From: Candidatus Poribacteria bacterium
GTDB lineage: Bacteria > Poribacteria > WGA-4E > WGA-3G
Length of the DNA: 64,000 bases
Direction of reading: 5' to 3'
Assembly: GCA_028824685.1 (NCBI GenBank)
Contig: JAPPCZ010000086.1
Location: 186,001 to 250,000, forward strand
Of this stretch, positions 26,384 through 35,597 are shown one piece after another. Made by a program: the position numbers and the translations under genes. How positions within the stretch are numbered: position 1 is the first letter of the stretch; every line of letters begins with the position of its first letter. The notes under the pieces are model-generated. The model was not told the origin of the DNA and did not search any database. It saw nothing but the letters and a program-made list of their open reading frames with translations.

Positions 26384-27133
26384 TTAAGACTTAACGGATG
26401 ACAGAAAATCGGTCAATTCGTGCAAATGGTAGAGTTGAACGTCTACAACGGATAGGTCTGGACAATCTTTTGTTTGGTTTCCGACCATCCAAGCGGTCCA
26501 CATTCCTACGTTCTTCGCACCAATCATATCTGCTTTATAACTATCTCCAACATAGATTGCTTCAGCAGGAGCAACATTCAATTCAGCCAAAGCGGCTTCA
26601 AAAATGCGTGGGTCAGGCTTTGCTACGCCAAATGCGGTAGAATCTATGATTACATCAAGCAATGGGGAGAGTTCATATTCATCACACCACCCACGCGTAT
26701 TCCCAAAGTTATTACTGATTACGCCAAGTTTATAGGTGCTATGGAGTGTTTCAAGCCATTGTCTATTTTCTGTAAGACTCTGCGAGACTCCTTTGCAAAA
26801 CCATTCCACATATTCATCTTTCAATTGATCACTCAAATTGAGTCGTTTAAAAATCCCCGTACCGATAGCATCTGATGTCTCTCGCAACGTACAACGTGCC
26901 GCTTCGCTACTTGCAACCGCACCAACAGGCAACATCGAGCCTTCTTGGTAAGACCACTCAGCCGAGGAATCACCGAATGCAAATTCCGATATTGTTGCAT
27001 GGTCTGCTATATCAAACTCCTCTCGGGTAATTTCAGGATGATGTTTTTGAATAAACTGGTACGTTCGTTCTAACCAGTGGATACCGTTACCATCTAAAGT
27101 GCCGCCGAAGTCAAAAATTAATGCTCTGATCAT
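26384..27133 (-). CDS. HAD-superfamily hydrolase
   Basis: A 249-residue haloacid-dehalogenase-like enzyme. Motif I is FDFGGTLDG, with Gly instead of the second nucleophile-region Asp (DxGxT form); motif II is LGVISNNFG; motif III/IV are the Lys in AFGVAKPDPRIFEAAL and VGDSYKADMIGAKNVGM. A helical cap lies between about residues 25 and 125. The most likely activity is a small-molecule phosphatase, with the substrate not predictable. The Asp-to-Gly change two residues after the nucleophile removes the usual general acid/base, which may lower phosphatase activity or change the reaction type. Confidence 0.85.
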   Translation of the reverse strand: MIRALIFDFGGTLDGNGIHWLERTYQFIQKHHPEITREEFDIADHATISEFAFGDSSAEWSYQEGSMLPVGAVASSEAARCTLRETSDAIGTGIFKRLNLSDQLKDEYVEWFCKGVSQSLTENRQWLETLHSTYKLGVISNNFGNTRGWCDEYELSPLLDVIIDSTAFGVAKPDPRIFEAALAELNVAPAEAIYVGDSYKADMIGAKNVGMWTAWMVGNQTKDCPDLSVVDVQLYHLHELTDFLSSVKS

Positions 27134-27161
27134 CTATATCTTTTATTCCTTTTCTGAGTAT

Positions 27162-27370
27162 AGGTCGCGATTCGGAGATCGCTCCTACCAATGGACTGCT
27201 TATGGTAAGAGGGAACTCCGATTCCCGACTACAACAGGTCGCGATTCGGAGATCGAAATCAACGGTATGAACGCCATTGGGCGAATACGCCAAATCAACG
27301 GTATGAATGCCATTTAGGCATTCCCCGTGTGGTATTCGCCATGATTCACCGCCTACAGAATATGAACAGT
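27162..27370. repeat. Composite of dispersed inverted repeats
   Basis: The spacer between the HAD and glycosyltransferase genes contains GGTCGCGATTCGGAGATCG twice, a GAGGGAACTCCGATTCCC arm, and ATCAACGGTATGAACGCC-type motifs next to a GGCGAATACGCC palindrome. These motifs recur at 14.0, 44.25, 56.8, 60.07 and 60.36 kb. No gene is seen. Confidence 0.7.
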
Positions 27371-27412
27371 TGTGAAACACATCAAAACTACCCCGTAATT
27401 AGCACAAGTCGT

Positions 27413-28477
27413 CTAATTAGGATTATTCTGATTTAACTTTGTTGCTAATGCTTCAACAACCTCAGTTATTTTAATTTCTTCCATGCACAGGTGCGGTGTA
27501 TCCTGCCGATGGCAAGTGCGTTTATAACATGGTCTACACGAAACAGATTTCTCAATGACGGTATGACCAGTGCCGTAAGGTTGATGACGGCTTGGGTCTG
27601 TTGGACCGAAGAGGGCAATGGTCGGGGTGCCGACAGCAGCAGCAATGTGCATCGGACCGCTATCACAAGTTAGACATACTTCACAACGTTCTAATAGTGC
27701 GCCAAGTTGCAATATATCTGTTTTTCCTACAAGATTAATTGTTGATTCTGAATGTGGTAATTGTTCTACAAGTGATATTTCTGCTTTTGAACCTGTTAAA
27801 ACGATTTTGACATCGGGCAAAACGTTGGAAATTTGACTGATAACAGCAGTAAAATTACTTACGTCCCACTGTTTTGTCCGCCATGTTGTGCCTAAATTTA
27901 CTGCGATGAGTCTATCATTTGGAACTATCCCTTCATTCTGCAATAGTTTTCGAATCGATTGACGTTCGGCATCTGTATGCCAAAATTCCAATTTGGATTG
28001 TGAGAAACCTGGGATTGTATCTTTGGAACTTGAAGTAGGGACGGTGTTTATATTCAGTAGGTTTAGTACGGTTAGATAACGATCAACTTCATGAAGATTG
28101 GTATTATGCGGACAAGAAACTGTTAGTAAAAAGCCTCGCCCCTTATAGTTTGATCCTATACGTACCGGTATTCGTGCTATGAAGCAAAGCAAGGCATTAC
28201 GGAATGAGGTTGGATGTAATACTACAGCAACGTCAAAATTATGTTTTCGTATCTGGCGCGCCAATTTCATAAGTGATCTAAATTGACCATTAGTTTTTGT
28301 GTCAACAATACATCTGTCAACATACGGATTTGATTTCATCAAGTCAACGACAAGTGGTCGCAAAAGTAATGTCAGAAAGGATTCTGGGTACGCCTGTTTG
28401 AGCGCGCGCAAAGCAGGCGTGAGTAGGACCATATCACCGATCCAAGCACCTGTGTGACACACAAGTATTTTTTGCAT
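27413..28477 (-). CDS. Glycosyltransferase family 9 (heptosyltransferase-like)
   Basis: About 354 residues from ATG 28477, whose first base overlaps the TAA of the PHP gene (TAATG), indicating coupled translation. The N-terminus MQKILVCHTGAWIGDMVLLT and the C-terminal signature CDSGPMHIAAAVGTPTIALFGPTDP are those of ADP-heptose:LPS heptosyltransferase-like GT-B enzymes. The last 40 residues contain four Cys (SCRPCYKRTC...CM). The known role of the family is adding heptose to the inner core of lipopolysaccharide, so the presence of an outer membrane is suggested. Exact donor and acceptor cannot be determined. Upstream in-frame codons to 28501 lack the fold and are not used. Confidence 0.9.
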   Translation of the reverse strand: MQKILVCHTGAWIGDMVLLTPALRALKQAYPESFLTLLLRPLVVDLMKSNPYVDRCIVDTKTNGQFRSLMKLARQIRKHNFDVAVVLHPTSFRNALLCFIARIPVRIGSNYKGRGFLLTVSCPHNTNLHEVDRYLTVLNLLNINTVPTSSSKDTIPGFSQSKLEFWHTDAERQSIRKLLQNEGIVPNDRLIAVNLGTTWRTKQWDVSNFTAVISQISNVLPDVKIVLTGSKAEISLVEQLPHSESTINLVGKTDILQLGALLERCEVCLTCDSGPMHIAAAVGTPTIALFGPTDPSRHQPYGTGHTVIEKSVSCRPCYKRTCHRQDTPHLCMEEIKITEVVEALATKLNQNNPN

Positions 28478-29352
28478 TAAAAATAAAATGGATTTGACCA
28501 AGCTTTTTTGCCTGTCACATCCGTCACTTCAATTCGGACATATTTTGTGCCTTGAGAAACAGTATACGTTGCTTCTGTTAGGAGCTCACCATTTGATGGA
28601 AGAACACGTCTTCCACGACTACGTTCTGCTTTAAATACGATTGATTGTGCTTCTGAACATTTAACGGTTAGTTGGTTATCAGTGAGGTCTATATCCTTGA
28701 TTTCTGGTCCGAGCGTTGAATAAAATGCCCCTGTTCGGAGTGCTTCCATGATGTTATCAAGTGTCAGTTCTTGTGCTTTCACCATTATCCATCCGTGGAA
28801 ACAGTCGTGTTCCGTGCCGTGGGCATCATCAGCAGCGATGCCGTGTACGGGACCACATATATCTAATAGATCATCCCATGACTGTTCTGAAAAACCTTTG
28901 CCGATAGTCATACAGGTATCATTGTAGACTTCAACCGCGAAATACCCACGCAACGGCAAATAATCAGTAATTGTGTGTCCACACCAATAAGGATGGCACA
29001 GAACTGCCTCTCCGCCCTGTTCTTTAATGTCATCAATAACAGCATTCGGATGCATCTTCGCACAATTTATGGGTTCATGGATATTTATCGCTACAAAGTG
29101 ATATGTGCCGCCTCCATAAGGGTTTGATGGATGCACTTCACTTCCGGATATTGCCAAAAAGTCAGATGTACTGTATGCCTGTACATCATTAACTTTACGG
29201 TGATCTGTTAACACGAGAAAATCGTAACCTGCCTCTTGGTAGGCTCCAAAACGGTCTGGGACAGAAAGTTTCCCATCAGATTCTGTGCTATGACTATGGG
29301 TATTACCTCGATACCATTGCCCTGGTTGTTGAAAAGGATTTGTGGTCAACAT
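28477..29352 (-). CDS. PHP-domain metallohydrolase
   Basis: A 291-residue PHP (polymerase and histidinol phosphatase) protein of the CehA/McbA type. Metal-binding motifs are visible: NTHSHSTESDG near the start, LTDHRKV, then VLCHPYWCG and the HGIAADDAHG segment. The C-terminal 60 residues are beta-rich. The family hydrolyses phosphate or carbamate esters with a di- or trinuclear metal centre; the substrate is not known here. It is first in a two-gene operon with the family 9 glycosyltransferase and is divergently oriented from the TPP enzyme at 29590. Confidence 0.85.
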   Translation of the reverse strand: MLTTNPFQQPGQWYRGNTHSHSTESDGKLSVPDRFGAYQEAGYDFLVLTDHRKVNDVQAYSTSDFLAISGSEVHPSNPYGGGTYHFVAINIHEPINCAKMHPNAVIDDIKEQGGEAVLCHPYWCGHTITDYLPLRGYFAVEVYNDTCMTIGKGFSEQSWDDLLDICGPVHGIAADDAHGTEHDCFHGWIMVKAQELTLDNIMEALRTGAFYSTLGPEIKDIDLTDNQLTVKCSEAQSIVFKAERSRGRRVLPSNGELLTEATYTVSQGTKYVRIEVTDVTGKKAWSNPFYF

Positions 29353-29509
29353 AGTTTTACTCCTTGCATATTGATATGATTCTGAATTGGTAGAATCCTA
29401 CATGTTCCTGCGTATATGATTGTCGCAGTTATAACAGAACACGTTAAATTTTAACATAATCATAAGCCATTGTCAATATAATCAGGTTGCAAATTCCTGA
29501 GAATAACAC

Positions 29510-29538
29510 TTGACAGAATCATATTTGTGAAGTATGCT
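29510..29538 (+). promoter_or_regulatory. Sigma-70-type promoter for the TPP enzyme gene
   Basis: A perfect -35 TTGACA (29510-29515) and a -10-like TATGCT (29533-29538) are separated by 17 bases, about 50 bases upstream of the ATG at 29590. The spacing and position fit a housekeeping promoter. Confidence 0.65.
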
Positions 29539-29589
29539 TAAGAAAATACATCTGATGAAATTAGCAATGAATTTTAAAAGGAAACTGTG

Positions 29590-31149
29590 ATGACTGGTGG
29601 CGCAATTTTTGTCGAATGTTTGAAAGCACAAGGTGTTGAGGTTATTTTCGGTCTACCGGGAAACCATCTTGACACTGTCTATGAGGCATTGTATAAGAAT
29701 CAAGACAGTATTCGGCACTATGTGACGCGGCACGAAGGCGGGGCAGCGTTTATGGCAGATGGCTATGCACGTGCAACTGGTGATGTCGGTGTCTGCATGA
29801 CGGTTCCGGGGCCTGGCTCAAATAACGCTGCTATAGGAATATGTGAGGCATGGACAGCGTGTTCGCCAGTGCTGCTGATTACAGGACAAAATCCGTCTTA
29901 CTTAGCACAGAAAGATCCACGAAAGAGTTTTCATGGTTTGGATCAGCAAGCTGCCTTTGCCCCGATGACAAAGCATATAGAGATTGTACGCCGTGTTGAT
30001 CAGATTCCGGATGCTGTCAATCGTGCATTTAGTGCGCTGCGTTCAGGACGCCCTGGTCCTGTGCTAATGGAACTTGCAACGGATGCCTTACAAGCGGATG
30101 CCGATCTACCAATACCATCTCGAAACAACGGTGTACAGACGATGGCAAGCTCGGAAGATATTGAAGCAGCGATGGCGTTGATTAGTTCCTCTGAACGTCC
30201 GTTAATTGTTTCTGGTGGTGGCATTAATCATACGCGTGCAACAGAAGAGCTGCTTGAATTTGCGCATCTGTTGGATGCTCCTGTCGCAATGACGGGCATG
30301 GGAAAAGGTGCTGTGCCTGAAGATTCACCGTATTCAATTGGCCTATTTCGTGATGGTGTGGCACAAGCAGCGATGAAAGTATCCGATCTCATCATTGCTA
30401 TTGGTACCCGATTTACCTATCGCGACACAGGCAATTGGTCGCTTCAAATTCCTCAACCCCTTATACACATTGAAGCAGATGTCAGCGAAATTCAGAAGGA
30501 ATACTCCGCTACTGTAGGAATCGGTGCGAATCCAAAGTTAGTGCTACAACAGTTAAATGATGCGCTCGGTGGAGAAAAACTGACCTGTGGTTGGGGTGAG
30601 GACTTACAACAACTTCGCAGCCAATTCACATCAATTGAGCCACCACGTATTCTTAAAGAGATGCGTGATATTATGCCGCGGGATGCTATTCTATCTGTTG
30701 ATGTGAATATTACTGGTTACGGTGCGCTCCCTCATTTTCCAACTTATTCTGCTGGAAGTTTTATTTTTTCAGGAATTTCGGTTGCAATGGGAATTGGGTT
30801 GACTGCCGCTATCGGTGCACAGGTAGCATATCCAGATCGGAAAGTTGTTGCCCTCAGCGGAGATGGTGGGTTTTTGATGACGAGTCCTGATCTCGCCACT
30901 GCTGTGATGTATGACCTACCTATTGTCACCCTTGTGATGAACGATAATCAATACACTTCCATTGAGCGGGGGCAGCTACGACGGTTTGGCAAACGCATTG
31001 GCGTTGAATTGGTAAATCCTGATTTTGTGCAGTTTGCAGAATCTTTTGGTGCAATTGGTTTGCGCGTTGAAGATATGGATGATTTTAGACCGACACTTGA
31101 AAAGGTGCTCGCTTTAGATAAGCCCGTAGTTATTGAAGTGATAAAGTAA
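29590..31149 (+). CDS. Thiamine pyrophosphate-dependent enzyme, acetolactate synthase-like
   Basis: About 519 residues. ATG 29590 is preferred to the GTG three bases earlier; AAAGGA lies upstream. The fold order is Pyr domain (IFGLPGNHLDTVYEAL, with the conserved Glu in VTRHEGGAAFMADGYAR), central domain (about 185-330) and PP domain (GDGGFLMTSPDLATAVMYDLPIVTLVMNDNQY, the GDG...N TPP/Mg motif). It belongs to the acetolactate synthase/benzoylformate decarboxylase superfamily. The absence of an adjacent ilvN, and the slightly short length, make a catabolic decarboxylase or similar enzyme more likely than biosynthetic AHAS. The substrate cannot be decided from sequence alone. Confidence 0.9.
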   Translation: MTGGAIFVECLKAQGVEVIFGLPGNHLDTVYEALYKNQDSIRHYVTRHEGGAAFMADGYARATGDVGVCMTVPGPGSNNAAIGICEAWTACSPVLLITGQNPSYLAQKDPRKSFHGLDQQAAFAPMTKHIEIVRRVDQIPDAVNRAFSALRSGRPGPVLMELATDALQADADLPIPSRNNGVQTMASSEDIEAAMALISSSERPLIVSGGGINHTRATEELLEFAHLLDAPVAMTGMGKGAVPEDSPYSIGLFRDGVAQAAMKVSDLIIAIGTRFTYRDTGNWSLQIPQPLIHIEADVSEIQKEYSATVGIGANPKLVLQQLNDALGGEKLTCGWGEDLQQLRSQFTSIEPPRILKEMRDIMPRDAILSVDVNITGYGALPHFPTYSAGSFIFSGISVAMGIGLTAAIGAQVAYPDRKVVALSGDGGFLMTSPDLATAVMYDLPIVTLVMNDNQYTSIERGQLRRFGKRIGVELVNPDFVQFAESFGAIGLRVEDMDDFRPTLEKVLALDKPVVIEVIK

Positions 31150-31285
31150 ATTTAATCTCAAAAGGGAACGACAAAGTGGTCGTGCCATTCATAAATTAGA
31201 GCAACACAGCGGTTGTTCGGTAAGTTAGAACAGAAGTCATTTTATTTTTTATCTCGATTACCACTTGAAGGATTAGGAGTTTAAT

Positions 31286-32488
31286 ATGCGAAAAAAGATA
31301 GGAGTTTTGACAGGGGGTGGTGATACCAGTGCGCTCAACGCCACCCTCAAAGGCATAGCGTTGAAAGCCGAAGAACTCGGTTTTGAACTCGTCGGTTTTA
31401 TGGAGGGATGGCGAGGTGTTTTAAAAGGTGGTCGCTACTTTACGCTGACCCCTGACCTGATTGATGAAAATCACGGTGGAACGATTTTAAAAAGTTCGCG
31501 GACCAACCTTATTGCATCAAATAAGTTAGATGAAGCGATTGAAAACCTTAAAAAACTAAATATCAGCGGACTCATACCTATTGGCGGTGACGATACACTC
31601 ACAGTTGGCACCGCGCTTTCAGAACAATTCACCACAGTTTTTGTTACAAAGACGATTGATAACGATGTCGGTATGAATCCACCTTCGGGTGATTCGGTTG
31701 ATTATTCTAAGATGGTCAACTATTTTTGTCCTGGTTTTCCATCAGCAGCAAGTCGGGTAATCAATGCTGTCCGCGATTTACGTACAACGACCTATTCCCA
31801 TGACCGCGTGATAATTGTAGAAGCGATGGGCAGAGATGCGGGATGGTTGACGTTATCCGCAGCTTACGGTTTGGCAGACCTTATCGTTGTGCCTGAGGTG
31901 CCGTATCAGCCTGACAGGCTGGCAGAAGCAATCAAAGAAAAACATACTGAACAGGGAAATGTAATTGCCGTTGTCTCGGAAGGTATCCGAAATGATGCGG
32001 GTGAATTAATGATTACCTCACAGGCAGAACTTGATGCTTTCGGACACACGAAACCGGGCGGCTGTTCAGAGATTATAGTGGAAGCGATGAAAACACGACT
32101 TCCTGAAATTTCCAGTTCAGCTTTCCGTGCGTTGATACTTGGATACATGCAAAGGTGCGGTAGTCCAATAGAATTGGATAGAGATACGGCAATTAAGGCA
32201 GGGGCACTTGCAGTACGCTCACTTGCTGATGGCATGGTTAATGGCGTGGCAACAATTACCCGAACAGATGCTGGCATTGAACCGATTATGTTGCCTATTG
32301 AACAGGTACTAAAACGTGATGAAACGGGACACGTTATCCGCCGCGATCTTGACCCGCGGTTTTACGATGTGGAACGTTATCATCTTTCACCCGAAGGTGC
32401 AGGATATTTCCGTCCGCTTTTTGGTGATCTTCCTCGACGCAGGCGAAACCCAGAAGAGCGCGGTATTGAAATTGGCGAAATTGTGTGA
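31286..32488 (+). CDS. 6-phosphofructokinase family, PPi-type signature
   Basis: A 400-residue PFK-family kinase with AGGAG 7 bases before ATG. The N-terminal GVLTGGGDTSALNATLKG, GGDDT (100-104), KTIDND (122-127) and AMGRDAGW motifs mark the fold and active site. In the family, Asp in GGDDT and Lys in KTIDND are associated with pyrophosphate instead of ATP as donor. The segment after KTIDND (VGMNPPSGDSVDYSKMVNYF) departs from the usual T-F-G-F pattern. It phosphorylates fructose 6-phosphate, or a related sugar phosphate, in glycolysis. It lies downstream of the TPP enzyme but after a 136-base gap, so a separate promoter is likely. Confidence 0.87.
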   Translation: MRKKIGVLTGGGDTSALNATLKGIALKAEELGFELVGFMEGWRGVLKGGRYFTLTPDLIDENHGGTILKSSRTNLIASNKLDEAIENLKKLNISGLIPIGGDDTLTVGTALSEQFTTVFVTKTIDNDVGMNPPSGDSVDYSKMVNYFCPGFPSAASRVINAVRDLRTTTYSHDRVIIVEAMGRDAGWLTLSAAYGLADLIVVPEVPYQPDRLAEAIKEKHTEQGNVIAVVSEGIRNDAGELMITSQAELDAFGHTKPGGCSEIIVEAMKTRLPEISSSAFRALILGYMQRCGSPIELDRDTAIKAGALAVRSLADGMVNGVATITRTDAGIEPIMLPIEQVLKRDETGHVIRRDLDPRFYDVERYHLSPEGAGYFRPLFGDLPRRRRNPEERGIEIGEIV

Positions 32489-32520
32489 TTCACTGTTTAT
32501 AGTAAAACCAGTTAGTTGTG

Positions 32521-32732
32521 GGTCGGGTAGAGCTTGCGAAACCCATAGGCGTCAATTTAAGGATATATCCCATTGTTGGAGTAAATCAACGCTATGAATG
32601 CCTGTTGGCATTCAGCGGGTTTAAAACCCCGATATAACTACTTAAATCTCAAATATCGGGCTTACAAAGCCCTCTAACAAGAAAATCAGGCACTAAATTG
32701 ACGGCTATGGGTTTCGTTCACTCTACCCGACC
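32521..32732. repeat. Long inverted-repeat element, GGTCGGGTAGAG ends
   Basis: The left arm GGTCGGGTAGAGCTTGCG, followed by CCCATAGGCGTCAATTTA, pairs with the right arm TAAATTGACGGCTATGGG through CACTCTACCCGACC. Internal smaller palindromes include GAATGCCTGTTGGCATTC. A separate MITE-type end TTTATAGTAAAACC lies just before it (32496-32509) without a partner. No gene is seen in this 273-base spacer. Confidence 0.75.
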
Positions 32733-32761
32733 TACGAACTACAGAAAACCTGTGACTTCTT

Positions 32762-33823
32762 CTAAATTGGTAACGAAATTGGTGCACCAGTCTGTGATGA
32801 GCGATATGTTGCTTCTGCCAATTCAATCCCATCTCTCCCAATACGTCCGTGTGTTGTCGGTTCTGCTTCACCGGCAATGCACTGTAACCAATGGTCAATG
32901 CTTGCCCCTTTTGCTGCGATTCCCCAATAGCGTTGATTCCGCTGATCTTCTGGCATATTACGATAGGTGTCATCATCTGGGACAGGCGCTGTGAATTCTT
33001 CTGCAGATGCCATATCGTGGGTTTTCCAGCGTAGTCCGTGTCGAATTAGCGTTGCAGAACCTTTGCTGGTAACGAGACCGTTCCCACTATTCCCAATTTC
33101 AGCTGCCCAACTCTTAATCATCATGCCGATGCCACCGTTTTTGAAATGGACAGTTAATACAGCGTTGTTCTCAACCGCTTCCTCAACAGACGGATAAGTA
33201 CCACCAAGAGGAACATGGCTCGTGAATCCATAGACAGACGTAGCGGGACCGTATAACCACAACCAGATGTCAAGATTATGAATCGCTTGTTCCACAAGCA
33301 TGCCGCCCGATTCCGCTTTCACGAATAGCCACGGGTGTCGTTCTGGTGAAAAATAACCCACCTGATTGGAATACGCCATCTGCAATGTGCCGAGTGTGCC
33401 ATCTTCTAACAAGGATTTCAGTTTCATGTATCCCGGATCAAATCGCATCATATAGGCGACCATCAGTAGCACGCCAGCATTTTCTGCAGCGGAGACCATT
33501 TCGTCTCCCTCCGCAACATTACAACACATCGGTTTTTCCATCAAAATATGTTTGCCAGCATCGGCGGCAGCACGTGTAATCTCAAGGTGTGGACACGGAT
33601 GAACGCATACATCAACGGCATCTATATCTTGTCTATCAAGAAGTTCACGATAATCGGTGTACGTGTCTGCGTCAAAACGGTCTGCTTGTTCGTTGGCAGA
33701 TGCTTCGTTGATGTCGGCAATTGCAACAATGTCTGCGCGTCGTGTCGGTTCTTGGTAATACGGCGCGTGGAGCGCGCGGAAAATACCCCCACATCCGATA
33801 ATGCCAATTCTAATTTTGTCCAT
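32762..33823 (-). CDS. Gfo/Idh/MocA family oxidoreductase
   Basis: About 353 residues from ATG 33823, with AGGAG 6 bases upstream. The Rossmann motif GIIGCGGIFRALHAP is at the N-terminus. The EKP motif (HILMEKPMCCN) and the later GGMLVEQAIHNLDIWLW segment, with a His two residues before the Asp, are typical of the sugar-dehydrogenase members. The coding start overlaps the end of the UGA-containing GrdB-family gene by 14 bases, so the two are translationally coupled. It is third in a four-base-to-overlapping cluster: Gfo/Idh, selenoprotein-type gene, Gfo/Idh. Substrate probably a sugar or cyclitol derivative; not determinable. Confidence 0.93.
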   Translation of the reverse strand: MDKIRIGIIGCGGIFRALHAPYYQEPTRRADIVAIADINEASANEQADRFDADTYTDYRELLDRQDIDAVDVCVHPCPHLEITRAAADAGKHILMEKPMCCNVAEGDEMVSAAENAGVLLMVAYMMRFDPGYMKLKSLLEDGTLGTLQMAYSNQVGYFSPERHPWLFVKAESGGMLVEQAIHNLDIWLWLYGPATSVYGFTSHVPLGGTYPSVEEAVENNAVLTVHFKNGGIGMMIKSWAAEIGNSGNGLVTSKGSATLIRHGLRWKTHDMASAEEFTAPVPDDDTYRNMPEDQRNQRYWGIAAKGASIDHWLQCIAGEAEPTTHGRIGRDGIELAEATYRSSQTGAPISLPI

Positions 33824-34559
33824 CAAATTCTCCTTTCTGACTACTGCTTTTTAGGATAGGAGGCGTTCCTTCATCTTGTAAGAGTTCAAGTGTCTCTGCG
33901 ATAATCGCATGTTGTAATGTCGGATTGTTCGGTTCACCGAGTGGATGCCCAAGACGATACGGGACCAGCAAGGCACGCGGCGGTTTCACCCGTTTCGCGA
34001 TGCTTTCAACAAGCGTAATTGAAACCGTGGAAATTCCTGTTTCTTCAACAGCACGTTGTATCAACCCTACAGACTGATTACACATCGGTCACACAGGGGT
34101 TAAGAAGGCAACATCCACCCCATCGGATTTTAGCATCTGTGCCACCTCTGGTGCAGTTCGCTTAATAAGCGATTTTGGTTTTGTGATTGACCCCATAAAA
34201 CTGAAGTGCCTGTGATTGAGCGAACCGATTTTTCCTTCAATTTCCAACTCTTTAAACCTATCCAGTGGAAACGCCAAATTTACATCACTCTCGATACCAC
34301 GTTTGTCGTAAGCCTCACTTTTATGTCCTGCGGAAAGAACTTGGGTCTGGATTGAATTAGGAATTTCACGATAGGAACAGTCATTGCTATCAAAAGGGAC
34401 CTGTTCAGGGAGATAAAACCCGGCAGTCGTAATGAGGGCAACTTTACATTCGTTCAACGGCAAACACAACGGTGTATGAGGAGAAGTTTTATAACGCTGA
34501 ATGCGATAAAACTTCATAAAGAATTGAATTATATGGTCAATTTTGCGTATAGATGCCAT
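33810..34559 (-). CDS. Glycine/sarcosine/betaine reductase selenoprotein B-family protein with in-frame UGA (Sec157)
   Basis: Reading through one TGA (34091-34089) gives a single 249-residue protein. The first part contains PLNECKVALITTAGFYLPEQ, REIPNSIQTQV, FPLDRFKELEIEGKIGSLN and HRHFSFMGSI, then DVAFLTPV. After the TGA come PMCNQSVGLIQRAVEETG and ISTVSITLVESI. The family has Cys or Sec exactly here (C/U-P-x-C), so the codon is most likely selenocysteine, forming a UPMC redox pair. ATG 34559 has GAGGCGGGA upstream. A SECIS is not clear: GTTG-ATA-CAAC lies 24-34 bases past the UGA and a 5-bp stem 38-52 bases past. It sits 12 bases downstream of one Gfo/Idh gene and overlaps another. Enzymatic role is unknown in such short family members. 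Confidence 0.82.
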
Positions 34560-34571
34560 TCCCGCCTCATA

Positions 34572-35597
34572 TTAGCCGTTGGCGAAGATAAGCCGTTGCC
34601 TATTTTGACAAGGAAGTTCTATTGTCTGCCCAGTGATACCACTTTCAATTGTAGCAAAGCCAATTTCATTAACGGCAGTGTAGTCATCACGCGAGCAATG
34701 AGGCAATGCTCCACCATCAAGGTAATCGGTAATCTGTTGATACGCCACTTTGAATGGACCCGCATTTTCAGGGAGGTCAAGGGTTGCATTATCAATCAAT
34801 TTGCCCTCTTTATGCACAGTCGTGCCGCTATAAAATCCTGCTTGAACAGAGCCTTCACTACCGAGGACATCGACTGAAAATCCGCCACGGACACCGTGTT
34901 TTCCGACATGGAAACCGATAACACCACTTTCAAATTGTATAGTTGAACCGACAATGGCAGGTTCAGGTTCGTAAGGTTCAGGCACATCACCGCCACCTTC
35001 AACATATCCAGTCACCGAGACGGGATCATATCCGGCGAACTGACAAATCATGTCGGTAGTGTGGATAGCGAAAGATAGCACACCGCCTCCGCAATACCCG
35101 ATAACACTGTGCACCTCTCCAATCAACCCGTTCTTAATCAACGATTGAAGTCGGATTAGATGCGGTCCCCAATGTCGTGTATAGTCAACAACAATGGGAA
35201 TGCCTTTTGCGTCAGCACCCGCAGTCATTGTGTCTACCTCTTCAAGTGAGCATCCTGCAGGTTTCTCAAGAAAGATGGCTTTGATGTCTGCCTTCAAGAC
35301 GTTCTGCATCACTTGAAAATGGTGAGGACCTCGCACACAGACAGCAACGATGTCTAATTTTTCACTCTCCAACATTTGGATGTCTGTTTCATAGTAATTG
35401 ATGGAATTGTCTGGGAATCCTGGTCCCCACGTGCTTTTAAATTCTGCTTGTCGTTCAGCGGACATATCTGCGACTGCTACCAATTCGGTTGTTTCACAAT
35501 GACGAATACCACCTGCATGGCAATAAGGATAAGCGTCATCTGGGTTAGAATAACGTGCGGCGATACTGCCTAACCCGATTATTCCGACACGATACAT
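34572..35597 (-). CDS. Gfo/Idh/MocA family oxidoreductase
   Basis: A 341-residue NAD(P)-dependent dehydrogenase-like protein with the N-terminal MYRVGIIGLGSIAARYS dinucleotide motif and the EKP motif (AIFLEKPAGCSLEEVDTM). A Tyr-x-x-His-type segment (VVDYTRHWGPHLIRL) replaces the more common motif. ATG 35597 has AAAGGAG upstream. It is the first gene of the operon that continues with the UGA-containing GrdB-family gene and a second dehydrogenase. A catabolic pathway for a sugar-like or methylated compound is possible; no transporter is adjacent. Confidence 0.9.
   Translation of the reverse strand: MYRVGIIGLGSIAARYSNPDDAYPYCHAGGIRHCETTELVAVADMSAERQAEFKSTWGPGFPDNSINYYETDIQMLESEKLDIVAVCVRGPHHFQVMQNVLKADIKAIFLEKPAGCSLEEVDTMTAGADAKGIPIVVDYTRHWGPHLIRLQSLIKNGLIGEVHSVIGYCGGGVLSFAIHTTDMICQFAGYDPVSVTGYVEGGGDVPEPYEPEPAIVGSTIQFESGVIGFHVGKHGVRGGFSVDVLGSEGSVQAGFYSGTTVHKEGKLIDNATLDLPENAGPFKVAYQQITDYLDGGALPHCSRDDYTAVNEIGFATIESGITGQTIELPCQNRQRLIFANG

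Noticed and set aside
33810..34559. Two separate small genes on either side of the UGA
   Set aside because: The two parts are in the same frame with only one codon (CCG) between the UGA and the downstream ATG. The downstream part has no ribosome site of its own, and together they match one family's length and motif order.
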